Shown here: positions 1 through 5,961 of the stretch, piece by piece
How the letters are laid out: each line of letters begins with the position of its first letter
Numbering within the stretch: the first letter of the stretch is position 1
DNA from: a bacterium
Lineage (GTDB): Bacteria; Zixibacteria; MSB-5A5; GN15; FEB-12
Assembly: GCA_030619425.1 (NCBI GenBank)
Contig: JAUXBJ010000063.1
Span: 1 to 7,665, forward strand
DNA: 7,665 nt
Reading direction: 5' to 3'
Made by a program: the position numbers and the translations under genes
Notes under the pieces: model-generated
Databases searched by the model: none
Seen by the model: only the letters and a program-made list of their open reading frames with translations
Told to the model about the DNA's origin: nothing

Positions 1-68
1 CATCCCTGGAGGCGGTCTGGGTACTTGAAGTCTACGGCACGAAAGAAGATGACTCAATTAACAAAATA

Positions 69-110
69 GGACATTTCTATCTTGCTAAAAACCGGACATT
101 TCTATTTTGC
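69..110. repeat. Pair of 17-bp direct repeats, IS-end-like
   Basis: Two copies of GGACATTTCTATYTTGC lie at 69-85 and 94-110. They match at 16 of 17 bases with a 25-bp period. An inverted partial copy, CAAAATAG at 62-69, faces CTATTTTG at 102-109. Short tandem terminal repeats of this kind occur at the ends of some transposable elements, for example the IS21 family, so this may be one end of an element extending off the left edge or a remnant of one. No transposase can be recognised in the 68 bases to the left. The assignment to a mobile element is inference. The repeats themselves are directly visible. Confidence 0.5.
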
Positions 111-133
111 CTTGACACCGAGCCAGTTTAGCC

Positions 134-161
134 TTGACTTGCTGCGCTTTTGTGTTACTTT
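134..161 (+). promoter_or_regulatory. Candidate sigma-70-type promoter for rplU cluster
   Basis: A -35-like TTGACT (134-139) is followed after 16 bases by TACTTT (156-161). The latter is preceded by TGT, giving an extended -10 (TGn). Transcription would start near 168, leaving a leader of about 40 bases before rplU. A perfect TTGACA at 112-117 lies inside the repeat-flanking sequence but has no good -10 at 17 bases. This is a consensus match by eye only. Confidence 0.35.
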
Positions 162-210
162 GCGTGGCTTAAATTGAAGCTGGTTAACAACTTCTACTAT
201 TGGAGGATTG

Positions 211-531
211 ATGTACGCCGTATTTCAGATTGGCGGCTTTCAATACACGGCCGAAGAAGGCGTCACCGTCCAGGTGCCGCTGATGAAAATCGACGATGGC
301 GCGAAGTTCGATATCGATGAAGTGATGCTGATATCCGACGGCGACAACTCCCAGGTGGGACAGCCGTTCGTTGAGAATGCCAAGATCGAAGCCGAGGTGG
401 TTGGTCGTGGCAAAGCCGATAAGGTGATCGTTTACAAGTACAAAAGGCGCACCAAGTATCGTCGCACCGCCGGCCATCGCCAGGACTACAGCGAGATCAA
501 GATCAACAAGATCGTAGCGCCTCAGGCGTAG
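211..531 (+). CDS. rplU: 50S ribosomal protein L21 (bL21)
   Basis: bL21 is a large-subunit protein that binds 23S rRNA. The product is 106 residues; E. coli L21 has 103. It opens with the family's MYAVFQIGG sequence. The basic stretch near residues 75-90 (YKYKRRTKYRRTAGHRQ) and the following segment of alternating charged and hydrophobic residues match the conserved C-terminal half. A TTG sits directly before the ATG, but the ATG at 211 is preferred: it gives the canonical N-terminus, and GGAGG at 202-206 is four bases upstream of it. The usual GGKQ motif reads GGFQ here. The normal neighbour rpmA (L27) is missing, and bamA follows after 15 bases with no terminator, so the two are probably co-transcribed. 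Confidence 0.96.
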   Translation: MYAVFQIGGFQYTAEEGVTVQVPLMKIDDGAKFDIDEVMLISDGDNSQVGQPFVENAKIEAEVVGRGKADKVIVYKYKRRTKYRRTAGHRQDYSEIKINKIVAPQA

Positions 532-546
532 TCAATAGGGGTATTC

Positions 547-3003
547 TTGAAGGCGAGAGCACGGACAGCTCTGCTTCTTCTGACGGCTCTGGCGATCCTG
601 GCCGGGTCGACGGCGGCGCAGCAGTACACGGTGGTCGACATCGAAGTGGTCGGCAATCGCGCCGCCAGTAAGTCGCTCATCCTGGGGGTCTCATCGCTTG
701 AGAAAGGGGAGACGCTGGTGGCGTCGGAGGTCAGCGAAACCATCCGCAGACTTTACGGTTTGGGGATATTCTCCGACGTTCGCGTCGATGCTGAACCGGT
801 CACCGGCGGGCTGAAGCTGTATATTGTTGTCAAGGAGCTTCCCAAACTGACCGTTATCGAATTCGAGGGCAACAAGAAGGTCAAGACCAAAGACCTCAAG
901 GAAGAACTGGTCGATATCGGCGTCGGTGGCTATATCTCGCCCTATCTCATCGGGGACAAGAAGAATCGGATTGCCGAACTTTATGCCGAGAGGGGATACT
1001 TCCAGGCCGAGATTACGCACGAGTTGAAATACAACGAAGACTCCACCGAGGCCTCGTTGACCTACAAGGTGGATGAGAAGTCCAAGGTCAAGGTGGAGAA
1101 AGTTGTCCTGACCGGTAACGACCGGGTCAAAGCTAACGACATTATCAAGAAAATGCGCAACCGCAGCCGCGGTTTCCTGAGGACCTCCGACTTCGCCCAG
1201 GATAAGTACGAAGAGGATCTGACCAAGATCATCGATGAATACCACAAAAAGGGTTTCATCGACGCCTACCTGGTATCCGACTCCATCGCCATCGGAACCT
1301 CACGCAACCGGATGACGATCTTCCTTGAAGTGTACGAGGGACCGCGCTACTATTTCGGCAAGGTTGATTTCAGGGGGAACGAGGTCCTGAAGACACCTTT
1401 GCTGGAACGGAGGATGAAGTTCAAAGAGGGCCAGGTTTTCGATCTTGAGAAGTACAACAGGTCAATCGAAGAGTTGTATACCATCTACTACGAGATCGGG
1501 CATCTTCACATGCGCCTGGCTGATTTGCGCACGACCCGCGAAGATTCCATTGTTGACGTCATGTACGACATGGCCGAGGGGTTGCCGTCGCATATTAACA
1601 TGGTCAAGATAGTAGGCAACTACAAGACCAAAGAACACGTCATTCGCCGTGAGCTCAAGATTTACCCCGGCGAGATATTCAACCAGTCTATGTTGATCCG
1701 GTCGATTCGGGATGTTATGGCGTTGAACTTCTTTGAATCTGTGATCCCCACACCGTTGGCTCTGCCCAATGGCGATGTCGATATCGAGTTCGATATCACC
1801 GAGAAACGTACCGGTGAGATTATGGCTGGCGCCGGATACAACAGTCAGGACAAACTGGTCGGCAATGTGGGGTTGGGCATACCGAATTTTCGCGGCAACG
1901 GTCAGAACGTCTCGCTCAGTATTGAGTTCGGCCGCCGCCGCAACTCGTTTTCAATGTCGTTCACGGAGCCCTGGATGTTCGGTCGACCAACGCTTTTTGG
2001 CGCCAGCATCTTCACGGTTAATCGCCGCTGGTTCGAGGATTACACTGAGGGTCGCCAGGGTGGTTCGATCCGGGTCGGACGACGTCTGCGCTGGCCGGAC
2101 AACTACTTTCGTGTTTACACTTCGTACCTGCTCGAGCGCAACCGTTTCTTTGACTTTGACGATGCCTTCGAGGCTCGCAACTCGTACAAGGCATCATATG
2201 TCTACCGCTATCCCACCCGGAATGTCGTGTCAAGGCAGGACTATTACGGCCCGTATCCCGGAGCCGTGACGTCCTACAACGAAGAGTGGCGCTCGGCCTC
2301 GCGCCTGGCGGTGAATATCACCCGCGACTCACGCGACTTGCCGCAGTTTGCCACTTCCGGTTCGAGATTTTCATACACCTTCGAGAACACCGGCGGTGTT
2401 CTCGGTGGTTTCTGGCACTATCAGAAACATTCGCTCGAGGTGGCCAAGTTCTTCCCGCTGTTTTGGGGTTTGTCGTTGGCCACGAAGGTCGAGTACGGGG
2501 TGGTCACATCGCCCTCCGGGGATGACCACATCCTGCTCACCGATCGCTTCACTCCCGGCGGGACTGATTTCGACGGCGTCGTTCGCGGTTACGACGGCGG
2601 TGACCTGACTCCGGACTCGCTGGTGACGCAGTCGGATACTTCTTTCTTTTACAATGATACGACCGCCATCCTGGGTATTGATCCACCCGATGATACCAGT
2701 TTTACCAGTTTCCGAACACGGGTGCGCGGCAAATACATGATCGGGGCTAATATGGAAATCCAGATCCCATTGGTGCAACAGCAGATCTACGGGCTGATTT
2801 TCTTCGATGCCGGCAACTCCTGGTTGCACCGGCGCGACATCAAGCCGATTACCGGCCTGTATCGCGGGGTGGGGTTAGGATTCAGGATCACCGTGCCCGG
2901 TTTGGGGACACTGGGGTTCGATTTCGGGTACGCTTTGGATGACTTCCAGGGTGAAGGACGCGGCTGGAAACCGCATTTCCAGTATGGCTCTACTTTCCGA
3001 TGA
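547..3003 (+). CDS. bamA: Outer-membrane protein assembly factor BamA (Omp85 family)
   Basis: BamA is the central subunit of the BAM complex, which folds and inserts beta-barrel proteins into the outer membrane. The 818-residue product is close to the 810 of E. coli. Residues 1-24 form a signal peptide (basic start, LLLLTALAILA core, cleavage near TAA|QQ). Five POTRA repeats follow at about 27-97, 98-177, 179-263, 265-344 and 346-420, several marked by a V-x-G-N turn (VEVVGN-like, VLTGN, VDFRGN, VKIVGN). The C-terminal barrel covers about 425-818. It contains the diagnostic VRGY motif of loop 6 at 679-682 and an acidic insertion of about 40 residues after it. The TTG start is chosen because AGGGG (537-541) lies five bases upstream and the signal peptide begins there. 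The chain ends in Phe-Arg rather than a terminal aromatic residue. Genes for a Skp-like chaperone and lpxD follow, the classic BamA neighbourhood. Confidence 0.95.
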   Translation: MKARARTALLLLTALAILAGSTAAQQYTVVDIEVVGNRAASKSLILGVSSLEKGETLVASEVSETIRRLYGLGIFSDVRVDAEPVTGGLKLYIVVKELPKLTVIEFEGNKKVKTKDLKEELVDIGVGGYISPYLIGDKKNRIAELYAERGYFQAEITHELKYNEDSTEASLTYKVDEKSKVKVEKVVLTGNDRVKANDIIKKMRNRSRGFLRTSDFAQDKYEEDLTKIIDEYHKKGFIDAYLVSDSIAIGTSRNRMTIFLEVYEGPRYYFGKVDFRGNEVLKTPLLERRMKFKEGQVFDLEKYNRSIEELYTIYYEIGHLHMRLADLRTTREDSIVDVMYDMAEGLPSHINMVKIVGNYKTKEHVIRRELKIYPGEIFNQSMLIRSIRDVMALNFFESVIPTPLALPNGDVDIEFDITEKRTGEIMAGAGYNSQDKLVGNVGLGIPNFRGNGQNVSLSIEFGRRRNSFSMSFTEPWMFGRPTLFGASIFTVNRRWFEDYTEGRQGGSIRVGRRLRWPDNYFRVYTSYLLERNRFFDFDDAFEARNSYKASYVYRYPTRNVVSRQDYYGPYPGAVTSYNEEWRSASRLAVNITRDSRDLPQFATSGSRFSYTFENTGGVLGGFWHYQKHSLEVAKFFPLFWGLSLATKVEYGVVTSPSGDDHILLTDRFTPGGTDFDGVVRGYDGGDLTPDSLVTQSDTSFFYNDTTAILGIDPPDDTSFTSFRTRVRGKYMIGANMEIQIPLVQQQIYGLIFFDAGNSWLHRRDIKPITGLYRGVGLGFRITVPGLGTLGFDFGYALDDFQGEGRGWKPHFQYGSTFR

Positions 3004-3032
3004 CAACAAATCAAAGTATACAGGAGACAGGT

Positions 3033-3566
3033 ATGTTCAGAATCAGTCAATTGCTAACGGCCCTGGTGGCTGTTCTTGTGGTCGCATTCTGCCTGGCGCC
3101 GGCGATCTCGGCGCAGGGATCGAAAATGGGGTTTGTCAAGGAGGATCGGCTACAGCAGGAATACAAGGGTTGGCAACGCGCCCAGGAAGAATGGGAGACG
3201 GAGTCCAAAGCCTGGGAGGACGAAGCAGTCACCATGCAGCAGGAACTCCGGGAACTGACAGAGGAGTTTGAGAAGCAGAAGCTGATCCTTTCGGAGGAGA
3301 AGAAGCGCGAACGCGAGTTAGCAATCAATGCCAAGAGAGAAGCGCTGGATGCCTACACTCGCACGGTGTTCGGTCCCAGCGGTACGGCCGAACGCAAACA
3401 GTCACAACTCTTGCAGCCGATCCTGGAGAATATCCAGCAGGCCATTGAGGAAGTTGCTATCGAGGGCAACTACGACGTCATCTTCACCCTTCAGAGCATT
3501 GCCTACATAAAGGACTCCTACGACGTTACCGACGAGGTTTTGAAGCGTCTTGAAGAAATTGACTGA
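3033..3566 (+). CDS. skp: Skp/OmpH-family periplasmic chaperone
   Basis: Skp is a trimeric periplasmic chaperone that holds unfolded outer-membrane proteins before delivery to BamA. The product is 177 residues, against 161 for E. coli Skp. It has a signal peptide (hydrophobic core about 7-22, likely cleavage at ISA|Q after residue 27). A long charged, heptad-like helical region rich in Glu, Lys and Gln spans about 38-112 and fits the coiled-coil tentacles. The C-terminal stretch about 140-170 (YDVIF, then a YDVT-DEVLKRL-type end) is typical of OmpH. An ATG at 3000 overlaps the bamA stop but would add 11 hydrophilic residues before the signal peptide. The ATG at 3033 has AGGAG at 3022-3026 with six-base spacing and is preferred. 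Cys20 is preceded by Phe, so it is not a lipobox. The 3' end overlaps lpxD. Confidence 0.88.
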   Translation: MFRISQLLTALVAVLVVAFCLAPAISAQGSKMGFVKEDRLQQEYKGWQRAQEEWETESKAWEDEAVTMQQELRELTEEFEKQKLILSEEKKRERELAINAKREALDAYTRTVFGPSGTAERKQSQLLQPILENIQQAIEEVAIEGNYDVIFTLQSIAYIKDSYDVTDEVLKRLEEID

Positions 3567-4584
3567 TAAGGTCGCTCTAACTCTGGGAGAGATCGCCCGT
3601 CTTACTTCGGCTAAGCTGGACGGTGATCCCGACGTTACCATCACGGGTGCGGCGCCGATTGAATCTGCGTCCGAGGGCGATATCACCTTTGTTGCCAACA
3701 AGAAGTATCTGAAGCATCTGGAGACTACGGGTGCTTCGGCTGTTGTACTCGACCCGGACAGCCCATGTCAACGCTGCGCCGCGTTGCGCCACGAAAATCC
3801 CTACCTTACTTTTGCCTGCGTTCTCGATCTGCTCTACCCCGACAAGGCACTCACAGATGCCGGCGTTCATGCGACCACAGTGGTCGAGGATACGGTGCAG
3901 GTCTGTCCCACCGCCGGGGTTGGTCCGCTGTGCCACCTCTGTGCCGGCGCGGTTGTCGGCAGCGGCACTCAACTGGTGTCGTCGGTTTTTGTCGGTCGGG
4001 ATGTCGTTATCGGCGACAACTGTCTGATCTATCCCGGCGTGCGCATCATGGATGGTTCGCGTATCGGTAACAACGTCATTGTTCACTCCTCGACCGTAAT
4101 CGGCTCGGATGGGTTCGGTTTCGCCGAGTCGGAATCCGGGCTGAAGAAAATCAAGCAGGTGGGGTCCGTCGAGATCGAGGATGATGTCGAAATCGGGTCC
4201 AACTGCTCGATTGACCGAGGCGCCCTGGGACCGACTCGGATCGGCAAGGGAACCAAGATAGACAATCTGGTGCAGATTGCCCATAATGTAGAGACCGGTG
4301 CGCACTGCATTATCGTATCGCAGGTTGGCATCTCCGGCTCGACCAAGCTTGGCAACGGTGTCGTTCTTGCCGGACAGGTTGGGATGGTCGGTCACATACA
4401 GATTGGGGATGGCGCCCGCGTGGGGGCCCAGTCGGGGGTGTCCAAGTCTGTCGAGCCGGGTCGGACGGTTTTCGGTTCGCCGGCTCGGGATATCGGTTTG
4501 GCGCGCCGGATCGAGGCTGCGCTGGCACGGCTGCCTGAATTGCTAAAGCGAGTTCGCAAACTGGAGGATGAGCAGTCGCGTTAA
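3550..4584 (+). CDS. lpxD: UDP-3-O-(3-hydroxyacyl)glucosamine N-acyltransferase LpxD
   Basis: LpxD transfers a 3-hydroxyacyl chain from acyl carrier protein to the 2-amino group of UDP-3-O-acylglucosamine, the third committed step of lipid A synthesis. The product is 344 residues (E. coli 341). Residues 9-100 match the N-terminal uridine-binding domain (ITGAAPIESA, GDITFVAN, NPYLTFA). Residues about 105-305 form left-handed beta-helix hexapeptide repeats with the conserved IGSDGFGFA segment. The catalytic histidine is His245 in QIAHNV. A C-terminal basic helix of about 30 residues follows GSPA. The start is uncertain: the TTG at 3550 overlaps skp by 17 bases with GAGG 12 bases upstream, and the TTG at 3559 is an alternative. 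Nine cysteines occur, including C73xxC76 and C128xxC131, which I do not associate with the family. fabZ and lpxA do not follow. Confidence 0.95.
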   Translation: MKKLTDKVALTLGEIARLTSAKLDGDPDVTITGAAPIESASEGDITFVANKKYLKHLETTGASAVVLDPDSPCQRCAALRHENPYLTFACVLDLLYPDKALTDAGVHATTVVEDTVQVCPTAGVGPLCHLCAGAVVGSGTQLVSSVFVGRDVVIGDNCLIYPGVRIMDGSRIGNNVIVHSSTVIGSDGFGFAESESGLKKIKQVGSVEIEDDVEIGSNCSIDRGALGPTRIGKGTKIDNLVQIAHNVETGAHCIIVSQVGISGSTKLGNGVVLAGQVGMVGHIQIGDGARVGAQSGVSKSVEPGRTVFGSPARDIGLARRIEAALARLPELLKRVRKLEDEQSR

Positions 4585-4602
4585 TCAGGTGATGAACTGC
4601 TC
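4570..4602. other. Inverted repeat spanning the convergent stop codons
   Basis: GAGCAGT (4570-4576) and ACTGCTC (4596-4602) form a perfect 7-bp inverted repeat around a 19-base loop. Its centre at about 4586 falls on the junction where the lpxD stop (4582-4584) meets the stop of the minus-strand gene (4585-4587). A hairpin here could help end transcription from both sides. There is no T-run on either strand, so it is not a standard intrinsic terminator, and chance is possible. Confidence 0.3.
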
Positions 4603-5163
4603 TTCGATGGCGGCGATCTTCCGCCAGTTTTTTTCCATTTGCTGCACTAACACCAGCACTTGGTCATGGTTTTCGCTTTCGCCGGCGGCACGAACCGACT
4701 GAAGGAGTTCCCACTGTTGCCGATTGATCACTTTCCACTCGGCGATGCGACGACCCAGATCACCGGCGGTGTAGTTCAGTTCTCGCGACAACCGTCGCAA
4801 TTGCGAGTTGTTGGACTCAATGCGAACTCTTGAGGCCAAATCGCCCATGGCCATCTCCCGCACATGATTCTGAAGAACGTCGAGCGAATCCGATATTCGG
4901 ACCAGCGGATATATGTTTACGATTCCGATGGCTGTGATCGCGGCTACCGCCGCCGATATCATGTAGGGTATCAGGGTGAGGATCGCTATATGGAATGAAC
5001 CGCTCACCTCGCTGAGAAGAGACTCGTCGAACAGATCGTTGAAGTAGATGATGACTGCTGCCGACAGAGCCACGGCCGAAACGGCCATCAGCCATATTGT
5101 CGGATAGAAACCGGCGCCACCGGGATAAGGTTGATGAGTTCGGACCGTCAGGTCTTCCGACAT
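4585..5163 (-). CDS. Two-helix membrane protein with HAMP-like domain, no output domain
   Basis: The family is not recognised. The 192-residue product has an N-terminal cytoplasmic stretch (1-20), a first membrane helix at about 22-40, a short external segment of about 17 residues, and a second helix at about 58-82. From about 84 to 140 it resembles a HAMP signal-relay domain: a Pro just after the membrane helix (IYPLVRI), an amphipathic helix ending in M-GDLASRV at 106-113, a connector, then a second helix with a LNYTAGDL end like the usual FNxM region. The acidic D-E of the connector is replaced by Asn-Asn. Residues 143-192 are predicted helical with many Gln, Glu and Lys. There is no kinase, methyl-accepting or cyclase domain. 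The ATG at 5163 has GGAG seven bases upstream on its strand; the open frame further upstream lacks any such signal. It may relay a membrane signal to a partner encoded elsewhere. Confidence 0.75.
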   Translation of the reverse strand: MSEDLTVRTHQPYPGGAGFYPTIWLMAVSAVALSAAVIIYFNDLFDESLLSEVSGSFHIAILTLIPYMISAAVAAITAIGIVNIYPLVRISDSLDVLQNHVREMAMGDLASRVRIESNNSQLRRLSRELNYTAGDLGRRIAEWKVINRQQWELLQSVRAAGESENHDQVLVLVQQMEKNWRKIAAIEEQFIT

Positions 5164-5205
5164 CTGATTTCTCCACTGCGATAATGACCACACGGACGCA
5201 TACTG

Positions 5206-5248
5206 ATTGTAAGTACTGCTAAATCTGTGCCGCGCGGAAAACTTTTCC
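5206..5248 (-). promoter_or_regulatory. Possible control region of the HAMP-like gene: palindrome plus -10-like box
   Basis: A 13-bp perfect palindrome, GGAAAACTTTTCC, occupies 5236-5248. Next to it is the 8-bp palindrome CCGCGCGG at 5230-5237. Reading the minus strand, TACAAT at 5211-5206 matches five of six bases of a -10 box and would start transcription about 35 bases before the ATG at 5163. No acceptable -35 is found at 16-18 bases, so a promoter here would need an activator or be of another class. The palindrome lies where such a regulator could bind. This is inference. Confidence 0.25.
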
Positions 5249-5326
5249 AATCGGCAGACGCTCGTGCCTTGGTACGCATGGGATTGGGGTAGAAATCGGC
5301 GACCGCAGAGCGATCTGCCGAGGTTA

Positions 5327-5361
5327 CAAGAAAGCCCCGCAGCCGGTTCTGCTGCGAGGCT
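5327..5361 (-). terminator. Intrinsic terminator downstream of ssb
   Basis: On the minus strand, AGCCTCGCAGC (5361-5351) pairs with GCTGCGGGGCT (5343-5333) around a 7-base loop, with one mismatch in an 11-bp stem. TTTCTT follows at 5333-5328. The hairpin starts 27 bases after the ssb stop codon. This is the standard form of a Rho-independent terminator. It separates ssb from the HAMP-like gene, which therefore needs its own promoter. Confidence 0.85.
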
Positions 5362-5387
5362 TCTGCACAAAGATGTTCAGAACTTGA

Positions 5388-5819
5388 TCAGAAGGGAAGA
5401 TCGTCGTCATCGGACGCTTCGCCGGCCGGCGGGGGCGGCAAGTCCGGACCAGGTTGGTCTGACGGCCCTGCTGAACCACCGCCTGAATCGCCGCGACTGC
5501 CGAGAAACTGAAAATCCTCCACCACGACTTCGGAGAAGTACTTCTTGTTACCCTCCTTGTCATCATAGCTGCGGTTGGAGATTCGTCCCTCAATGTAAAT
5601 CTGCTGGCCTTTGGTCAGATATTCTTTGACCACCTCGGCCCGTTTTCCCCAGACTGTGATGTTGTGCCAGGTGGTCTCCTCCGCCTTCTGTCCGTCCTGA
5701 CCTTTCCACTGTCGGTTTGTGGCCATCGTGAAACTGGCCACGGCGGTGCCGGATTGCGTATACCGCAACTCCGGATCTTTGCCGAGTCGCCCAACTAAGA
5801 TCGCTTTGTTTACACTCAT
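5388..5819 (-). CDS. ssb: Single-stranded DNA-binding protein SSB
   Basis: SSB coats single-stranded DNA during replication, recombination and repair, and recruits partner proteins through its C-terminal tip. The product is 143 residues. It opens with MSVNKAILVGRLGKDPELRY and carries the OB fold at about 1-106, including the conserved TWHNITVWGKRAE segment and the KGQQIYIEGRI strand. A Gly/Ser/Pro-rich linker (107-135) follows, and then the canonical acidic tip DDDDLPF. The ATG at 5819 has AAGGG four to five bases upstream on its strand. The open frame extends 14 codons further, but that part is non-homologous and overlaps the promoter, so it is excluded. A strong promoter lies upstream and a terminator downstream, so it is probably a single-gene transcript. 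Confidence 0.97.
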   Translation of the reverse strand: MSVNKAILVGRLGKDPELRYTQSGTAVASFTMATNRQWKGQDGQKAEETTWHNITVWGKRAEVVKEYLTKGQQIYIEGRISNRSYDDKEGNKKYFSEVVVEDFQFLGSRGDSGGGSAGPSDQPGPDLPPPPAGEASDDDDLPF

Positions 5820-5859
5820 GATTCCCTTCCGTCGATTTTGATGCCAAATAACCTGACAC

Positions 5860-5889
5860 AATATACGCCTGAGCGTCCTCAGATGTCAA
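5860..5889 (-). promoter_or_regulatory. Sigma-70-type promoter of ssb
   Basis: On the minus strand a perfect -35 TTGACA (5889-5884) is separated by 18 bases from TATATT (5865-5860), a five-of-six match to the -10 consensus. Transcription would begin near 5853, giving a 5' leader of about 34 bases before the ssb ATG. This is the best promoter match in the window. Confidence 0.7.
5869..5882. promoter_or_regulatory. Inverted repeat within the ssb promoter spacer
   Basis: CTGAG-CGTC-CTCAG is a perfect 5-bp inverted repeat with a 4-base centre, placed between the -35 and -10 boxes of ssb. A repressor bound here would block transcription. It has the form CTG-N8-CAG, two bases shorter than the E. 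coli LexA box (CTG-N10-CAG), so I do not call it a LexA site. It may be coincidental. Confidence 0.3.
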
Positions 5890-5902
5890 GCACGGGAACA
5901 TT

Positions 5903-5932
5903 TTGCTTGCTGGTCCGCTTCTAAACTGATAT
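5903..5932 (+). promoter_or_regulatory. Weak candidate promoter for nadE
   Basis: TTGCTT (5903-5908) and TGATAT (5927-5932) are 18 bases apart and lie 30 bases before the nadE start, back to back with the ssb promoter. Both boxes match the consensus only partly. A promoter is expected here because nadE begins a divergent transcript, but its exact position is uncertain. Confidence 0.22.
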
Positions 5933-5961
5933 CGTTGACGGTCCCTGGAAGGAGTTTAACC

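Noticed and set aside
3..131. Open frame at the left edge as the tail of a gene
   Set aside because: It is open for about 42 codons but runs straight through both direct repeats and resembles no protein I know. A second frame is open up to 69. Neither can be supported as coding.
3000..3032. ATG at 3000 overlapping the bamA stop as the skp start
   Set aside because: It would put 11 polar residues before the signal peptide. The ATG at 3033 has a well-spaced AGGAG and gives a normal signal sequence.
3088..3110. Cys20 of the Skp-like protein as a lipoprotein cysteine
   Set aside because: The residue before it is Phe (VVAFC) and not Gly, Ala or Ser, so it is not a lipobox. An ISA|Q signal peptidase I site follows.
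3577..4395. Long minus-strand open frame (272 codons) opposite lpxD
   Set aside because: LpxD on the plus strand is unmistakable. The antisense frame has no recognisable domain and is a shadow of its codon bias.
5164..5370. N-terminal extension of the HAMP-like gene up to 5370
   Set aside because: The added 69 residues are Cys/Arg-rich and lack a start signal. They run through the ssb terminator and the palindromes. The ATG at 5163 has a good ribosome-binding site.
5820..5861. 14-codon upstream extension of ssb
   Set aside because: It is not homologous to SSB and begins at the -10 box, upstream of the likely transcription start. MSVNKAILVG is the family N-terminus.
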